Source of the DNA: Leptolyngbya sp. NIES-2104
Lineage (GTDB): Bacteria > Cyanobacteriota > Cyanobacteriia > Leptolyngbyales > Leptolyngbyaceae
Length of the DNA stretch: 64,000 bases
Direction: 5' to 3'
Assembly (NCBI RefSeq): GCF_001485215.1
Contig: NZ_BBWW01000001.1
Coordinates: 682,001 to 746,000 of the forward strand
Position 1 is the first letter of the stretch. Each line of letters starts with the position of its first letter. The position numbers were made by a program, and so were the translations under genes. This document shows positions 44,917-54,495 of the stretch, piece by piece. The notes beneath the pieces were generated by a model, which had not been told where the DNA came from, did not search any database, and was given only the letters and a program-made list of their open reading frames with translations.

Positions 44917-45858
44917 TTAGCTCACTGCGGTCGCGACAGGTGTCAGTAGAGCTACGGCTGTTTTTGCTAAAGTGAGATGCGCGGTCGTGGTTGGATGAAT
45001 TCTGTCCCAGAAGAAGAAGGTATCTGCATAGCCTTGAAACTGCGAGAGCTTCTCCAATTCAGTATCCGCAATGTTCGTAAAGCCAGATTTTGCTGGATCT
45101 AAAAACAATTGATTCATCATCCCATTCACATCAAACAGCATGATCTGGACATCAGAACCAGCCGTGTGCTGCAAGGCTTGAATTGAAGTGGCTAAAGCTG
45201 TATTGTGTGCATGAGTCAGCGCATTCAGTCCATTAGAGACTTCGGGATTGCCTTGTGAAGATGGCAAATCGCCTAAGTCGGGTAAATTCACCACCATGAG
45301 TTGCTTTGCGCCCGCGTTGACGAGGGACTGAATGGCGTTAGACAAATTCGCGATCGGCACCGTGGGATCGGTGCTCCCGCCTCCGAAGTAATCATTTGCA
45401 CCGACCCAGACAATGTACAGCGCGTTCGAGTCTGCTGGAGCGCCCTGAAGTGAAGCAGTGAATTTTTCAATTTGCTGTTGCAGTCCAGGCAAGTTGTGGG
45501 GATTGTTTGGAATAAAGGTGTTGAGACTGCCTGTTGTGGCTCCACCTGCGGCAAAGTTGGTATGACGACTCGATGGAAGTTTGAGGAACCGAGCCAGATA
45601 CTCTACCCAAACTGGACCATTCGAGAAGCGTCGCGCAAAATACGGCGGTGCTGGCGGAAGTCCTTCGCCTAGAGCTTGTTGCATCAGGTCAAACGTGTTC
45701 CCAATATCAGAAAGACTATCCCCAAATACGTAAATCTGACTGAGTTCGCAATACTGCTGTTGTAATTCAGAGGGCTGAAAGTAGTCAAGCAGAATATCAG
45801 TTGATACATCTGCATCGGGATTGAGGTCAGCATTGATCAGTCTGAAAGTATCTAGCAT
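44917..45858 (-). CDS. GDSL/SGNH family esterase-lipase, second copy
   Basis: A 313-residue esterase. Block I is YVFGDSLSDIGN (about residue 46), block II NFAAGGATTGS, block III WVGANDYFGG and block V FFWDRIHPTTTAH. It is a paralogue of the enzyme at 16448-17521 but lacks its beta-rich N-terminal extension. No signal peptide is visible. ATG at 45858 is preceded by AAGGAGAT, a strong ribosome binding site. The gene is 99 bases upstream of the DUF1400-type hydrolase gene in the same orientation; a short stem (44871-44877 with 44898-44904) lies in between, so it may or may not be co-transcribed. Confidence 0.9.
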   Translation of the reverse strand: MLDTFRLINADLNPDADVSTDILLDYFQPSELQQQYCELSQIYVFGDSLSDIGNTFDLMQQALGEGLPPAPPYFARRFSNGPVWVEYLARFLKLPSSRHTNFAAGGATTGSLNTFIPNNPHNLPGLQQQIEKFTASLQGAPADSNALYIVWVGANDYFGGGSTDPTVPIANLSNAIQSLVNAGAKQLMVVNLPDLGDLPSSQGNPEVSNGLNALTHAHNTALATSIQALQHTAGSDVQIMLFDVNGMMNQLFLDPAKSGFTNIADTELEKLSQFQGYADTFFFWDRIHPTTTAHLTLAKTAVALLTPVATAVS

Positions 45859-46125
45859 TGTATCTCCTTAAGATGTCAGTGAAGGGGTGCGATCTGGCAA
45901 ATGGAATGAGACGATTGATAGGTTCAGATAAACGGAGCGTACGGTTGCTTTGTCGATCGCAGTGTAGAGCGGTCAACAGTATTTTCTAAAACAACTTGAA
46001 ATTCTAAGAATTATCGAAATAGAATTCAACATTGCTTTCCTATTTATTCATTGGGTCACTTCAAATGTTGTTTATGCAGTCCATGCTGAAATTTCACCTC
46101 GTGAATTGAGAAAATAGGCGGTCAC
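45859..46125. other. Divergent intergenic region before the caspase operon
   Basis: Nothing coding is seen. The ribosome binding site of the esterase is at its left edge; the promoter-like element of the caspase operon starts at 46126. Confidence 0.5.
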
Positions 46126-46164
46126 TGCATAAATAATCTCTTGACGTACCCACTAAGTTTCTAG
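46126..46164 (+). promoter_or_regulatory. Promoter-like element, copy g, before the caspase operon
   Basis: TGCATAA (46126-46132), 16 bases, CCCACTAA (46149-46156), GTTTCTAG. The caspase-lipase ATG is 51 bases downstream of the TAG. Confidence 0.7.
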
Positions 46165-46214
46165 CGTCAAAACAATTCACTCTGAACATTTCGCGAGTTA
46201 AATCGGAGAACACC

Positions 46215-49200
46215 ATGACTCAGCACATTTATGCCTTGCTAGTTGGAATTGATGAGTATTTATCGCCAGTCTCCACACTCAAGGGGTGTGTTAACGATGT
46301 TACAGCAATGAAAGACTATTTGGAAGGGCGCATCGAAGACCAGCACCAACTTCATATCCAAACGCTCTTTAACTACGAAGCGACTTACAGCGCGATCGTC
46401 AACGGATTTCGATCGCATCTTTGTCAAGCAAAAAGTGAGGATGTCGTTTTATTTTACTATGCTGGACATGGGAGCCAAGAGCAGACTCCAGAGGAATTCT
46501 GGGCGATCGAGCCGGATCATTTACATGAAACTTTAGTGTGCTATGACAGTCGCACGCCGACCGGGAAAGACTTAGCCGATAAAGAATTAGCGAAGCTCAT
46601 TGCTGAAGTTGCAGAGAATCATCCGCAAATTACGATCGTGCTTGATTGTTGCCATTCTGGATCAGGAACTCGTGATTCGGCAGTAACAGTGCGGCAGACT
46701 CCCGCCGATTCGCGAGTACGATCGCTCGATAATTTTCTATTCTCACCTAAAGAAATTGAGCGACTTTCTTCAGTGACCGACTGGGCAATGCCACGCGGAA
46801 AGCATGTTTTAATCTCTGCCTGTCGCGATCGTGAACTGGCGAAAGAAGTTCGGGTTGAAGGTCAAAATCGCGGCGCATTTTCTTACTATTTGATGGATAC
46901 TTTAAAGCGATCGAATACAAGTTTAACGATTCGAGATTTATTTAAACGGACATCTGCACTGATCGCAAGCAAAGTGATCGCACAGTCCCCTCAACTCGAA
47001 GCGACTGTTCCAAGCGAATTAGATCGACCGTTTTTAGGCGGTGCAATTGCTTCACGAGTTGATTACTTCACAGCAAGCTATCACAAAGACTATGAATGGA
47101 TCATTGATGGCGGTGCAATTCATGGCATTCCGCAACCGTCCTTCGGAGAGACGACGATTCTTGCACTGTTTCCGTTTGAGACTGCTACGACTGGTTTAAA
47201 AACACTCCCTCACGCGGTCGCTCACGCACAGGTTTTAACTGTGCTGCCGAACTTAAGCCAAATTCAGATTGAAGGGAGTGCAGTACAGCCTGACCAAACT
47301 TTTAAAGCGATCGTCATTAGTTTACCCTTGCCGCCAAAAGGCATTGTTTTAGCAGGCGATGAAATCGGTTTAGAACTGGTTCGATCTCAACTTCAATCGT
47401 CACTGTATGTTCAAGAAGCAAAAACCGAAGAAGCGGTATTCAAATTGATTGCACGAGAGCAATGCTACTGGATTACTCGATCGACGGACGATCACCCATT
47501 AGTTGCTGCCATTGAGGGATACACCTTTGAATCTGTATCGAAAGTAGTTCAACGCTTAGAACACATGGCGCGATGGATGAACATTGCTGAGCTTGCGAGT
47601 CCTGCTGTAAGTCGAATTCCTTCAGATGCCGTGCAGATGCAGATTTATCAAGACAATCAAGAGCTACAAGATTTAGAGATTCAATTCACTTATCAACCAA
47701 AGCAACCCAGCTTTAAAGTAAAGCTCCGAAATACCAGTAATCAGGCGTTGTATTGTGCTTTACTCGATTTAACCGATCGCTATGGTGTTGACGCAGGACT
47801 GTTTGAAGCAGGAGGAATCTGGCTTGAGTCGGGTCAAGAAGTTTGGGCATTAGGTAATCAGCCGATCTATGCAAGCCTGCCAGAAGCGCTCTGGAAACAA
47901 GGCAAGACTGAAACAAAAGATATTCTCAAACTCATCGTGAGTACGACAGCGTTTGATGCAACCTTATTGGAACAGTTTGAGCTAGATTTGCCAACACTTT
48001 CTCATCGAAGTGTAGAACGAGGACAAGGAACGCTCGATCGCCTGATGAACCGAGTTCAACGGCGTGAATTGCGCTCTGCTCCAGAGGAACCTGTTTGCAA
48101 TGATTGGACAACTAGCCAAATCGTGATTACGACGGTTCGCCCACAGCCAACAGTTTCGATTTCTAGCGATCAAACCGTTGCGATCGCGCCGGGTGTTCAA
48201 GTGAGTCCGCATCCCACTTTCAGCGCCAATGCACGTCTCACAACTGAGGCACAATCGACTCGTGATTTAGGCAATCGTAAATTACCTCCTCTTTTACAAG
48301 AGATGCAGCCGTTTCAATTCTTACCTAGTCGAGGCAATGAGCCAGAGTTAAATGTTTTGGAATTATCTCAGGTGAGCGATCGTGCTCAAGTCACCGCCGC
48401 TAATCCGCTCAGATTGCTTGTAGAAACGCCGCTTGCACCGAATGAATACCTTTTGCCGATTAGCTACAATGGCGAGTTCTTTTTGCCTTTAGGACGCGCT
48501 CATCGAACTTCAGAAAATCAAACCGAGATTGTTCTAGAGCGGTTAACAGAGCCAATGAGCGAAGGTCAGCGGAGTTTGGGGGGATCGATTCGGATCTTTT
48601 TTCAGAAAGTTGTGACCGAGCAATTAGGATTGCAGTTTAACTATCCTTTATTGGCGATCGCAGATATCAACCCAGATGAAACGTTAACCTACACCAGCGA
48701 TCTACAACAAATCAGAACAAGAGTGGCTCAAGCCGATCGCATTGTGCTTTACATTCATGGAATGATTGGCGATTCTCAAAGCATCGTGCCCAGTCTAAAA
48801 CACGCAAATTTACACGATCGCTATGATGTCATTCTCACATTTGATTATGAAAATCTGAATACCTCGATCGAAGAAACCGCTCAACTCTTAAAACAAAGAC
48901 TTGCTGCGATTGGACTAACCGAAAATCACAGCAAACAATTAGATATTGTCGCGTACTCATTGGGTGGACTCGTCTCACGCTGGTTCATTGAACGCGAAGG
49001 AGGAAATCGGATTGTTCAGCATCTATTGATGCTGGGTACGCCTAACGCAGGAACACCTTGGTCAACTTTAGAAGATTGGGCACTATTAACGCTGAGTGTC
49101 GGACTCAATGGACTATCTCACTGTACTTGGAGTGCGCCGATCGTGGGAATGTTGATCAAGGCGATCAATCGACCAATGCAGTTGATAGAAATGATCGACA

Positions 49201-49577
49201 TCACCTTGGATCAAATGCACCCTCGTTCCGAGTTCTTAACAGCTTTAGCGGCAAGCTCAGATCCAGGCATTCCCTACACAGTGATTGTCGGTGATGTTTT
49301 ATCTATTTCTAAAGCCTCGCAAGCACAGAAAGATCAACAATTCAATGCGTTAGAACGTCTGTCTCGTTCTCTATTTCGCAGAGTGGTTGCAATTCCATTT
49401 CTTCAACAAGCAAACGATATTGCAGCAACAGTTTGGAGCATGAAAAATGTGAATTGGAAGCAGGTGCAGTTCTATGATGTGAGTTGCGACCATCTCTCCT
49501 ATTTGAGCGATCCCGCTGCATTGTCCGTGTTCTCAAAAGCCATGATTCAGGCACAAATTCCTGGAGGTGTGAAATGA
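46215..49577 (+). CDS. Caspase-family protease fused to a lipase-like alpha/beta hydrolase
   Basis: An 1120-residue cytosolic protein. The N-terminal caspase (C14) domain, about 1-270, has the catalytic His in FYYAGHGSQ (residue 85) and the Cys in VLDCCHSGSG (residue 146), followed by ISACRDRELAKE and RGAFSYYLMDTL. The middle (300-830) is beta-rich, with DUF4384-like content (NEYLLPISYNGEFFLPLGR). The C-terminal 270 residues are a lipase-like hydrolase: VLYIHGMIGD oxyanion loop, nucleophile in VAYSLGGLVSRW (Ser 915), LGTPNAGTPW, and a His in VSCDHLSYL. Bacterial caspase fusions often act in stress-induced cell death, where proteolysis or lipid attack is the effector. The downstream gene starts within its stop codon. 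ATG follows GGAG. Confidence 0.92.
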   Translation: MTQHIYALLVGIDEYLSPVSTLKGCVNDVTAMKDYLEGRIEDQHQLHIQTLFNYEATYSAIVNGFRSHLCQAKSEDVVLFYYAGHGSQEQTPEEFWAIEPDHLHETLVCYDSRTPTGKDLADKELAKLIAEVAENHPQITIVLDCCHSGSGTRDSAVTVRQTPADSRVRSLDNFLFSPKEIERLSSVTDWAMPRGKHVLISACRDRELAKEVRVEGQNRGAFSYYLMDTLKRSNTSLTIRDLFKRTSALIASKVIAQSPQLEATVPSELDRPFLGGAIASRVDYFTASYHKDYEWIIDGGAIHGIPQPSFGETTILALFPFETATTGLKTLPHAVAHAQVLTVLPNLSQIQIEGSAVQPDQTFKAIVISLPLPPKGIVLAGDEIGLELVRSQLQSSLYVQEAKTEEAVFKLIAREQCYWITRSTDDHPLVAAIEGYTFESVSKVVQRLEHMARWMNIAELASPAVSRIPSDAVQMQIYQDNQELQDLEIQFTYQPKQPSFKVKLRNTSNQALYCALLDLTDRYGVDAGLFEAGGIWLESGQEVWALGNQPIYASLPEALWKQGKTETKDILKLIVSTTAFDATLLEQFELDLPTLSHRSVERGQGTLDRLMNRVQRRELRSAPEEPVCNDWTTSQIVITTVRPQPTVSISSDQTVAIAPGVQVSPHPTFSANARLTTEAQSTRDLGNRKLPPLLQEMQPFQFLPSRGNEPELNVLELSQVSDRAQVTAANPLRLLVETPLAPNEYLLPISYNGEFFLPLGRAHRTSENQTEIVLERLTEPMSEGQRSLGGSIRIFFQKVVTEQLGLQFNYPLLAIADINPDETLTYTSDLQQIRTRVAQADRIVLYIHGMIGDSQSIVPSLKHANLHDRYDVILTFDYENLNTSIEETAQLLKQRLAAIGLTENHSKQLDIVAYSLGGLVSRWFIEREGGNRIVQHLLMLGTPNAGTPWSTLEDWALLTLSVGLNGLSHCTWSAPIVGMLIKAINRPMQLIEMIDITLDQMHPRSEFLTALAASSDPGIPYTVIVGDVLSISKASQAQKDQQFNALERLSRSLFRRVVAIPFLQQANDIAATVWSMKNVNWKQVQFYDVSCDHLSYLSDPAALSVFSKAMIQAQIPGGVK

Positions 49578-52500
49578 GCGAGTTCACTCAAAACATTGCG
49601 ATCGTCATTGGCATCAATCACTATCGTCATGGCATCGAACCGCTAAAAAACGCGATCAATGATGCAAAGACGATCGCAACATTACTAGAAACTGAGCATC
49701 AGTACAAGGTGCTATTGTTCCTCGATCAAGATGCGAGTTTAGAAAATCTCCGTCATCTAATTGAAGTGACGCTGCCTGAACTGGTCAGTGCAGACGATCG
49801 CGTATTGTTCTACTTTGCAGGGCATGGAATTGCCTTGAACAGTGATGCTGATCCGGCTGGGTATCTGATTCCTTGTGATGCCGATAAGGGAAAAACAGAG
49901 ACTTACTTGCCGATGACAACGCTCCAAATCGCGTTAGAAGCTTTACCTTGTCGTCATTTCTTAGGAATTCTGGATTGTTGTTATGCAGGTGCATTTCGAT
50001 GGGGAAGCAGTCAGCGCGATTTGCTTGCAATGCCAGAAGTCATTTACAAAGAACGCTACGATCGCTTCGTTCAAGATCCCGCGTGGCAAATTATTACGTC
50101 ATCGGCTGCGGATCAAACTTCGTTTGATAGTTTTGCACTCGATACAGAACGAGGTCAGGGTCAACATTCTCCGTTTGCGACAGCTTTGATCGAGGCACTT
50201 CAAGGAGCCGCCGATCGCATTGTGCCAAAATCGGGAAACCGAAAATCAGTCGGAGACGGAATCATCACCGCAACTGAATTGTATCTCTATTTGCGCGATC
50301 GCGTTGAACTACCCACCGAAGCTTCCCGCAAGCGTCAAACGCCGCAACTCTGGTCGTTGAACAAGCACGACAAAGGTGAATTTATTTTCTTCGCCCCTGG
50401 TCAACAAATAAAACTAGAGCCTGCACCTGCGTTAGATGAATCAAAAAATCCTTACCGGGGGCTAGAATCATTCGAGACAGTTCACCAAGCTCTATTTTTT
50501 GGACGAAGCGCGATCGCATCTGAGTTAAAAGCATTTGTTCAGAATCACTCGTTAACGGTTGTGCTTGGTGCTTCTGGCTCTGGTAAATCTAGCCTCGTCA
50601 AAGCTGGATTAATTCCCCAACTGCAAGCCGCAAGCGATGCGAAATGGACGACCTTTGTGATGCGTCCTGGAAAATCTCCGTTTACTGCACTGAAACACAC
50701 GCTCAATCAAGATTTAACAGTTCAAATCTCTTATGTAACTCTGCTTTCAGCCTGGAAACAACAAAATCCGAATCACAAGCTGTTACTGGTGATTGATCAA
50801 TGCGAAGAATTAATCACGCTCTGTCAAGATGAACAAGAACGATCGACATTCTTGATTGAACTCAGAACCGCGATCGCAGCCCATTCAGATATTCTCAAAG
50901 TTGTACTCACGCTGCGATCAGACTTTGAGCCTCAGCTACAGGATTTCGTGCTAAAAGACCTTTGGCAATCTGCCCGGTTCCATGTTCCAGCGATGTCTCG
51001 CTTAGAGCTACAAGACGCGATCGAGAAACCCGCAGAAGCTCGCGTCATGTACTTCGAGTCAGACGAATTGGTGCAACAACTCATCGATGATGTTGCAGAT
51101 ATGCCCGGATCTTTGCCTTTGTTATCTTTTGCTTTGAGTGAACTTTATTTGAATTTTTTGAAGCGTCAACAGGAAGCAAGTTATCGAGGCATCATTCTCG
51201 ATCGTGCAATTATCCAAGCTGACTATGATGCTTTGGGTGGAGTGACTCGGAGTTTAACTCAACGCGCCGATCAAGAATGCGATCGCTTAGGGTCTGACTA
51301 CGAGCAAACGATTAAAAATGTGATGCTTCGCATGGTCGCGATCGGGAGTGGAGAACTGGCGCGGCGCAGAGTATCTGATATCGAACTAAGTTATCTGGCT
51401 GCAAAAGGTGAGCAAGCTAAAACAGTCATTGATCAATTTTCAGCCGCTCGATTGTTAGTCAAAGGGCAAGACATTGAAGGAAATCCCTATGTAGAGCCTG
51501 CCCATGATGCGCTGATTCAAGGTTGGGGGAAACTGCGAGACTGGGTAAATTCAGAGAAAAATTTAGATCTACAGCGCCGTTTAACTCCAGCCGCCCTCAC
51601 TTGGAAAACTGCCCAACAGCGCCGTTTCTTGTGGAATGCCGATCCTTATCTAGAAGTCCTAAACAAAGAAATCTTGAACTCTCCAGACAACAACTGGCTG
51701 AACCAAGTTGAAACCGAATTTGTGCAACGTAGCATCAAGCGAAAACAGTTGAATGTTCGGACTCGCTGGGGAACTGCTTTTGGGGTCATGTTGGGTTTAG
51801 GTGGACTCGCGATCGCGGCTCGAATCGGTCAAGTCAACGCCACGATCGGGCAAATGCTCGCAAACACTCAAACCGCAGAAGCAAGTTTACAGAGTGACCA
51901 AGTCACATTAGATGCTTTGATTAGCAGTCTACGGGCTGGACAAGCTTTGCGGGATTTGCAGCAACAAATTGCTTTCAAACCAAACCAAGAACAGCAATCT
52001 CAAGTGGTTCGCACCTTACGAAAAGCAATTTTCACCGTTCGAGAAACCGATCGACTCACTGGATTTCCGGGCGGTGTTCAACAAGTATTTTGGCGTAATG
52101 ATCAATTGCTTGTCTCAGGCACAGAGCGCGATGGTAGTGTTCATGTCTGGAATCGCAATGCTCAATCTCTTGCTAAACTACCCGCCCCTGCAAATTCAGT
52201 CGTTGAGGTTCAATTTAGTCCCGACGGCAACCTGCTTGCGATCGCACTCAACGATGGCAAGATTCGGCTCTGGAATTGGCAACAAAATCAAGTCACAGAA
52301 TGGCAGGCACATCAAAACAAAGTAAACAGCATTCGATTTCGTCCTGATGGAGCTGTGCTTGCCAGTGCGGGAGGGCGCAATGCTCATCTCTGGGACTTGT
52401 CCGGCAAATCCCAGCGGCAATTCTCACATCCTCGCAACCCCTTTCTAGGAGTCGGCTTCGATAAAAACGCTCAGTTGCTGATGGTGACCGCTTCTGAACA

Positions 52501-53773
52501 GCCCCGATCGAAACGGATTCAACTGTTGAACTCGTCTGGCAAAGTGATCAATCAACAAGACATTGGCAATGCTGGCTCAATCACAGATATGAGTGCTGCT
52601 CTCAGTCCAAATGGCGAAGATGCAACGATTCATGATGGTGAAAGAAGTCTGCTGTGGAACATTCAAAATGGGGGATATCGAGTCTTGGGAGCAGATACGA
52701 TCATCGCGTTTAATCGAGAAAATACTCAACTGGCAACCACCGGATCAGAAGACGGAACTGTTTCGCTCAGAAACGAGACGGGTACAACCACAACCGAATT
52801 AAAAGGATATCAAGGTCGAGTCGTTAGTCTCAATTTCAAAGCGGATAATCGTGTATTAGCGGCTGCAAGCTCAGATGGAACCGTTCGGCTCTGGGGGTTA
52901 GCTCCTCAGCCCTTAGAGCTTGTAAAACAACTACCAGGAGTCATTAAACGCACTGGATTTCGCCCGGATGGTCAACTAGTGACGCAAACCGAAGATGGCA
53001 GGCTTCATTGGTTCGATGTAGCAGGCAATCTACTCAGTGATTCAAGCGAAACATTCCCACAGTTTACGACTTTCAGTTTTCATCCTCAAAGTCAGCAGTT
53101 GATTGGAACCGCAGAAAACGGTCTCCATTTCGTCGAAGCCTTTGGCAATTCCTCAAAAATACTTGCAGGTAACTATCGTGGCAATGTGAGTTTCAGCCCG
53201 AATGGTCAGCAATTTGCAGCGATCGTGGGAGATGATCGAACGATCGCAGTGATAGATACCGCTTCAGGAAAACCTGTGAACACCTTCAAACAAGAGGGGC
53301 GGGTTGATCCAAATACGATCGCAAGCGTCATCTGGCGACCCGACGATCAGAAGCTTTTATTCTCAACCTTAGACGGCGCAGGTGATCAAAGAAGCATTCG
53401 CTTGTGGGATGTCTTGTCTGCTCAACAACTTGCAACTCCTGTAGAAAGAAGCGCTGAAATTCGTGCCATCAGCTTTAATGCGTCAGGGGGTTTAGTTGCA
53501 GTTGCTCAAGCCGCAGGTGAGGTTAGTCTGTGGTATTCGGAAGGAACAAAAATGACTGCCTTTCGCGCTCACGATCGCGATCTAGCAACCCTGAGCCTTA
53601 GCCCGGATGGGTCAGCTTTAGTCACCGTCGCTGAAGATGGAACGGCTAAACTGTGGCAAATCGGTGGCTTAGATGACTTGTTAAAGCGAGGCTGCGATCG
53701 CGTTCAACTGTATTTGCAAAATCCTAAAGCAACCCTCGGTCAAGATGCTCGACAGATATGCAACCTAAACTAG
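49574..53773 (+). CDS. Caspase - nSTAND ATPase - WD40 repeat protein
   Basis: A 1399-residue signalling protein. The start is the ATG at 49574, overlapping the stop of the preceding gene as ATGA, which implies translational coupling. The N-terminal caspase domain has His in YFAGHGIAL (residue 84) and Cys in ILDCCYAGAF (residue 136). From about 285 comes an nSTAND module: NPYRGLESFE, Walker A VLGASGSGKSSLVKAGLI, Walker B LLLVIDQCEELI. A hydrophobic stretch near 735 (GVMLGLGGLAIAARI) may cross or touch the membrane. From about 820 there are WD40 repeats (VEVQFSPDGNLLAIALNDGK, VNSIRFRPDGAVLASAGG, LATLSLSPDGSALVTVAEDG). Such proteins are sensors: the propeller detects a cue, the ATPase oligomerises and the caspase fires. 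The fused partner upstream may be its substrate. Confidence 0.93.
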   Translation: MSEFTQNIAIVIGINHYRHGIEPLKNAINDAKTIATLLETEHQYKVLLFLDQDASLENLRHLIEVTLPELVSADDRVLFYFAGHGIALNSDADPAGYLIPCDADKGKTETYLPMTTLQIALEALPCRHFLGILDCCYAGAFRWGSSQRDLLAMPEVIYKERYDRFVQDPAWQIITSSAADQTSFDSFALDTERGQGQHSPFATALIEALQGAADRIVPKSGNRKSVGDGIITATELYLYLRDRVELPTEASRKRQTPQLWSLNKHDKGEFIFFAPGQQIKLEPAPALDESKNPYRGLESFETVHQALFFGRSAIASELKAFVQNHSLTVVLGASGSGKSSLVKAGLIPQLQAASDAKWTTFVMRPGKSPFTALKHTLNQDLTVQISYVTLLSAWKQQNPNHKLLLVIDQCEELITLCQDEQERSTFLIELRTAIAAHSDILKVVLTLRSDFEPQLQDFVLKDLWQSARFHVPAMSRLELQDAIEKPAEARVMYFESDELVQQLIDDVADMPGSLPLLSFALSELYLNFLKRQQEASYRGIILDRAIIQADYDALGGVTRSLTQRADQECDRLGSDYEQTIKNVMLRMVAIGSGELARRRVSDIELSYLAAKGEQAKTVIDQFSAARLLVKGQDIEGNPYVEPAHDALIQGWGKLRDWVNSEKNLDLQRRLTPAALTWKTAQQRRFLWNADPYLEVLNKEILNSPDNNWLNQVETEFVQRSIKRKQLNVRTRWGTAFGVMLGLGGLAIAARIGQVNATIGQMLANTQTAEASLQSDQVTLDALISSLRAGQALRDLQQQIAFKPNQEQQSQVVRTLRKAIFTVRETDRLTGFPGGVQQVFWRNDQLLVSGTERDGSVHVWNRNAQSLAKLPAPANSVVEVQFSPDGNLLAIALNDGKIRLWNWQQNQVTEWQAHQNKVNSIRFRPDGAVLASAGGRNAHLWDLSGKSQRQFSHPRNPFLGVGFDKNAQLLMVTASEQPRSKRIQLLNSSGKVINQQDIGNAGSITDMSAALSPNGEDATIHDGERSLLWNIQNGGYRVLGADTIIAFNRENTQLATTGSEDGTVSLRNETGTTTTELKGYQGRVVSLNFKADNRVLAAASSDGTVRLWGLAPQPLELVKQLPGVIKRTGFRPDGQLVTQTEDGRLHWFDVAGNLLSDSSETFPQFTTFSFHPQSQQLIGTAENGLHFVEAFGNSSKILAGNYRGNVSFSPNGQQFAAIVGDDRTIAVIDTASGKPVNTFKQEGRVDPNTIASVIWRPDDQKLLFSTLDGAGDQRSIRLWDVLSAQQLATPVERSAEIRAISFNASGGLVAVAQAAGEVSLWYSEGTKMTAFRAHDRDLATLSLSPDGSALVTVAEDGTAKLWQIGGLDDLLKRGCDRVQLYLQNPKATLGQDARQICNLN

Positions 53774-53826
53774 CTCTGAATCTTTACATAACTTTTCAGA
53801 AAACTCCCTATTTTCTCAGCAAAGCC

Positions 53827-53865
53827 TGCATAAACGTTCAATTAATCGTCCCACTAAAGTCATAG
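53827..53865 (+). promoter_or_regulatory. Promoter-like element, copy h
   Basis: TGCATAA (53827-53833), 16 bases, CCCACTAA (53850-53857), AGTCATAG. It lies 54 bases after the caspase operon stop and about 100 bases before the next small gene. Confidence 0.65.
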
Positions 53866-53964
53866 GAGAAAATCGGTTGGTTTCTAAATTCATTTCTAGG
53901 GAGGTGAGCAGAGCAATAAAGAATTCCTGATACAACTCTATGTTTATTCAAAGGGATAAAAGCG

Positions 53965-54318
53965 ATGAAACGTCTTTGCTATCGAGGAGTGTTCTATGAC
54001 TATCCTCAATTCTCCGCATCTGAAGCACATCCCATCATTCACTGCACAAGTTTGAGAGCAGGACAACAGGATGAGATTGTGCATAACAAGGCGCAATTCA
54101 ACGTGAACGAAGTCGAAGTCAGTGATTGGAGTCAGGTTATGCAGTGCGAGCGGATGGGAAGTTTGTATCGACTTTACTGTGCGGGTTGGAGAAACGGTTC
54201 AACTCAGCGTTTCTCTCCTCTGTCACACTACTTGTTGAGTATGTTTCTCTACTACCGTCGAGGTTTTGTAGAAGGGCTAAATTGGCAGCAAGAACAGATG
54301 AAAAGTAGAACGTTTTGA
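53965..54318 (+). CDS. Small protein with DUF4278-like N-terminus
   Basis: A 117-residue frame starting MKRLCYRGVFYDY, which matches the YRGxxY unit of DUF4278 proteins once; the rest (EVEVSDWSQVMQCERMGSLY, HYLLSMFLYYRRGFVEGLNW) is not repetitive and I do not recognise it. Five or so Cys and many Tyr are present. A regulon promoter-like element lies about 100 bases upstream and AAAGGGA precedes the ATG. The middle also reads open in another frame (54126-54308), so a frameshift cannot be ruled out. Similar context to the DUF4278 gene at 27229, which also follows such an element. Confidence 0.55.
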   Translation: MKRLCYRGVFYDYPQFSASEAHPIIHCTSLRAGQQDEIVHNKAQFNVNEVEVSDWSQVMQCERMGSLYRLYCAGWRNGSTQRFSPLSHYLLSMFLYYRRGFVEGLNWQQEQMKSRTF

Positions 54319-54495
54319 ACGAAAGATTACACCAAATCAAGAGGACATTCCTAACAATGCTACTTCTAGAATATTTTCTTTGCTTGTACTAGATAAGACG
54401 CTCCTTGGAGTCTTAAAAAATCTCAAATGCAAGCGCCTTCAACTGTGAATTAAATGGTTCAATAGTTGAGAACCAATTACAGTAAAACCGAACGT

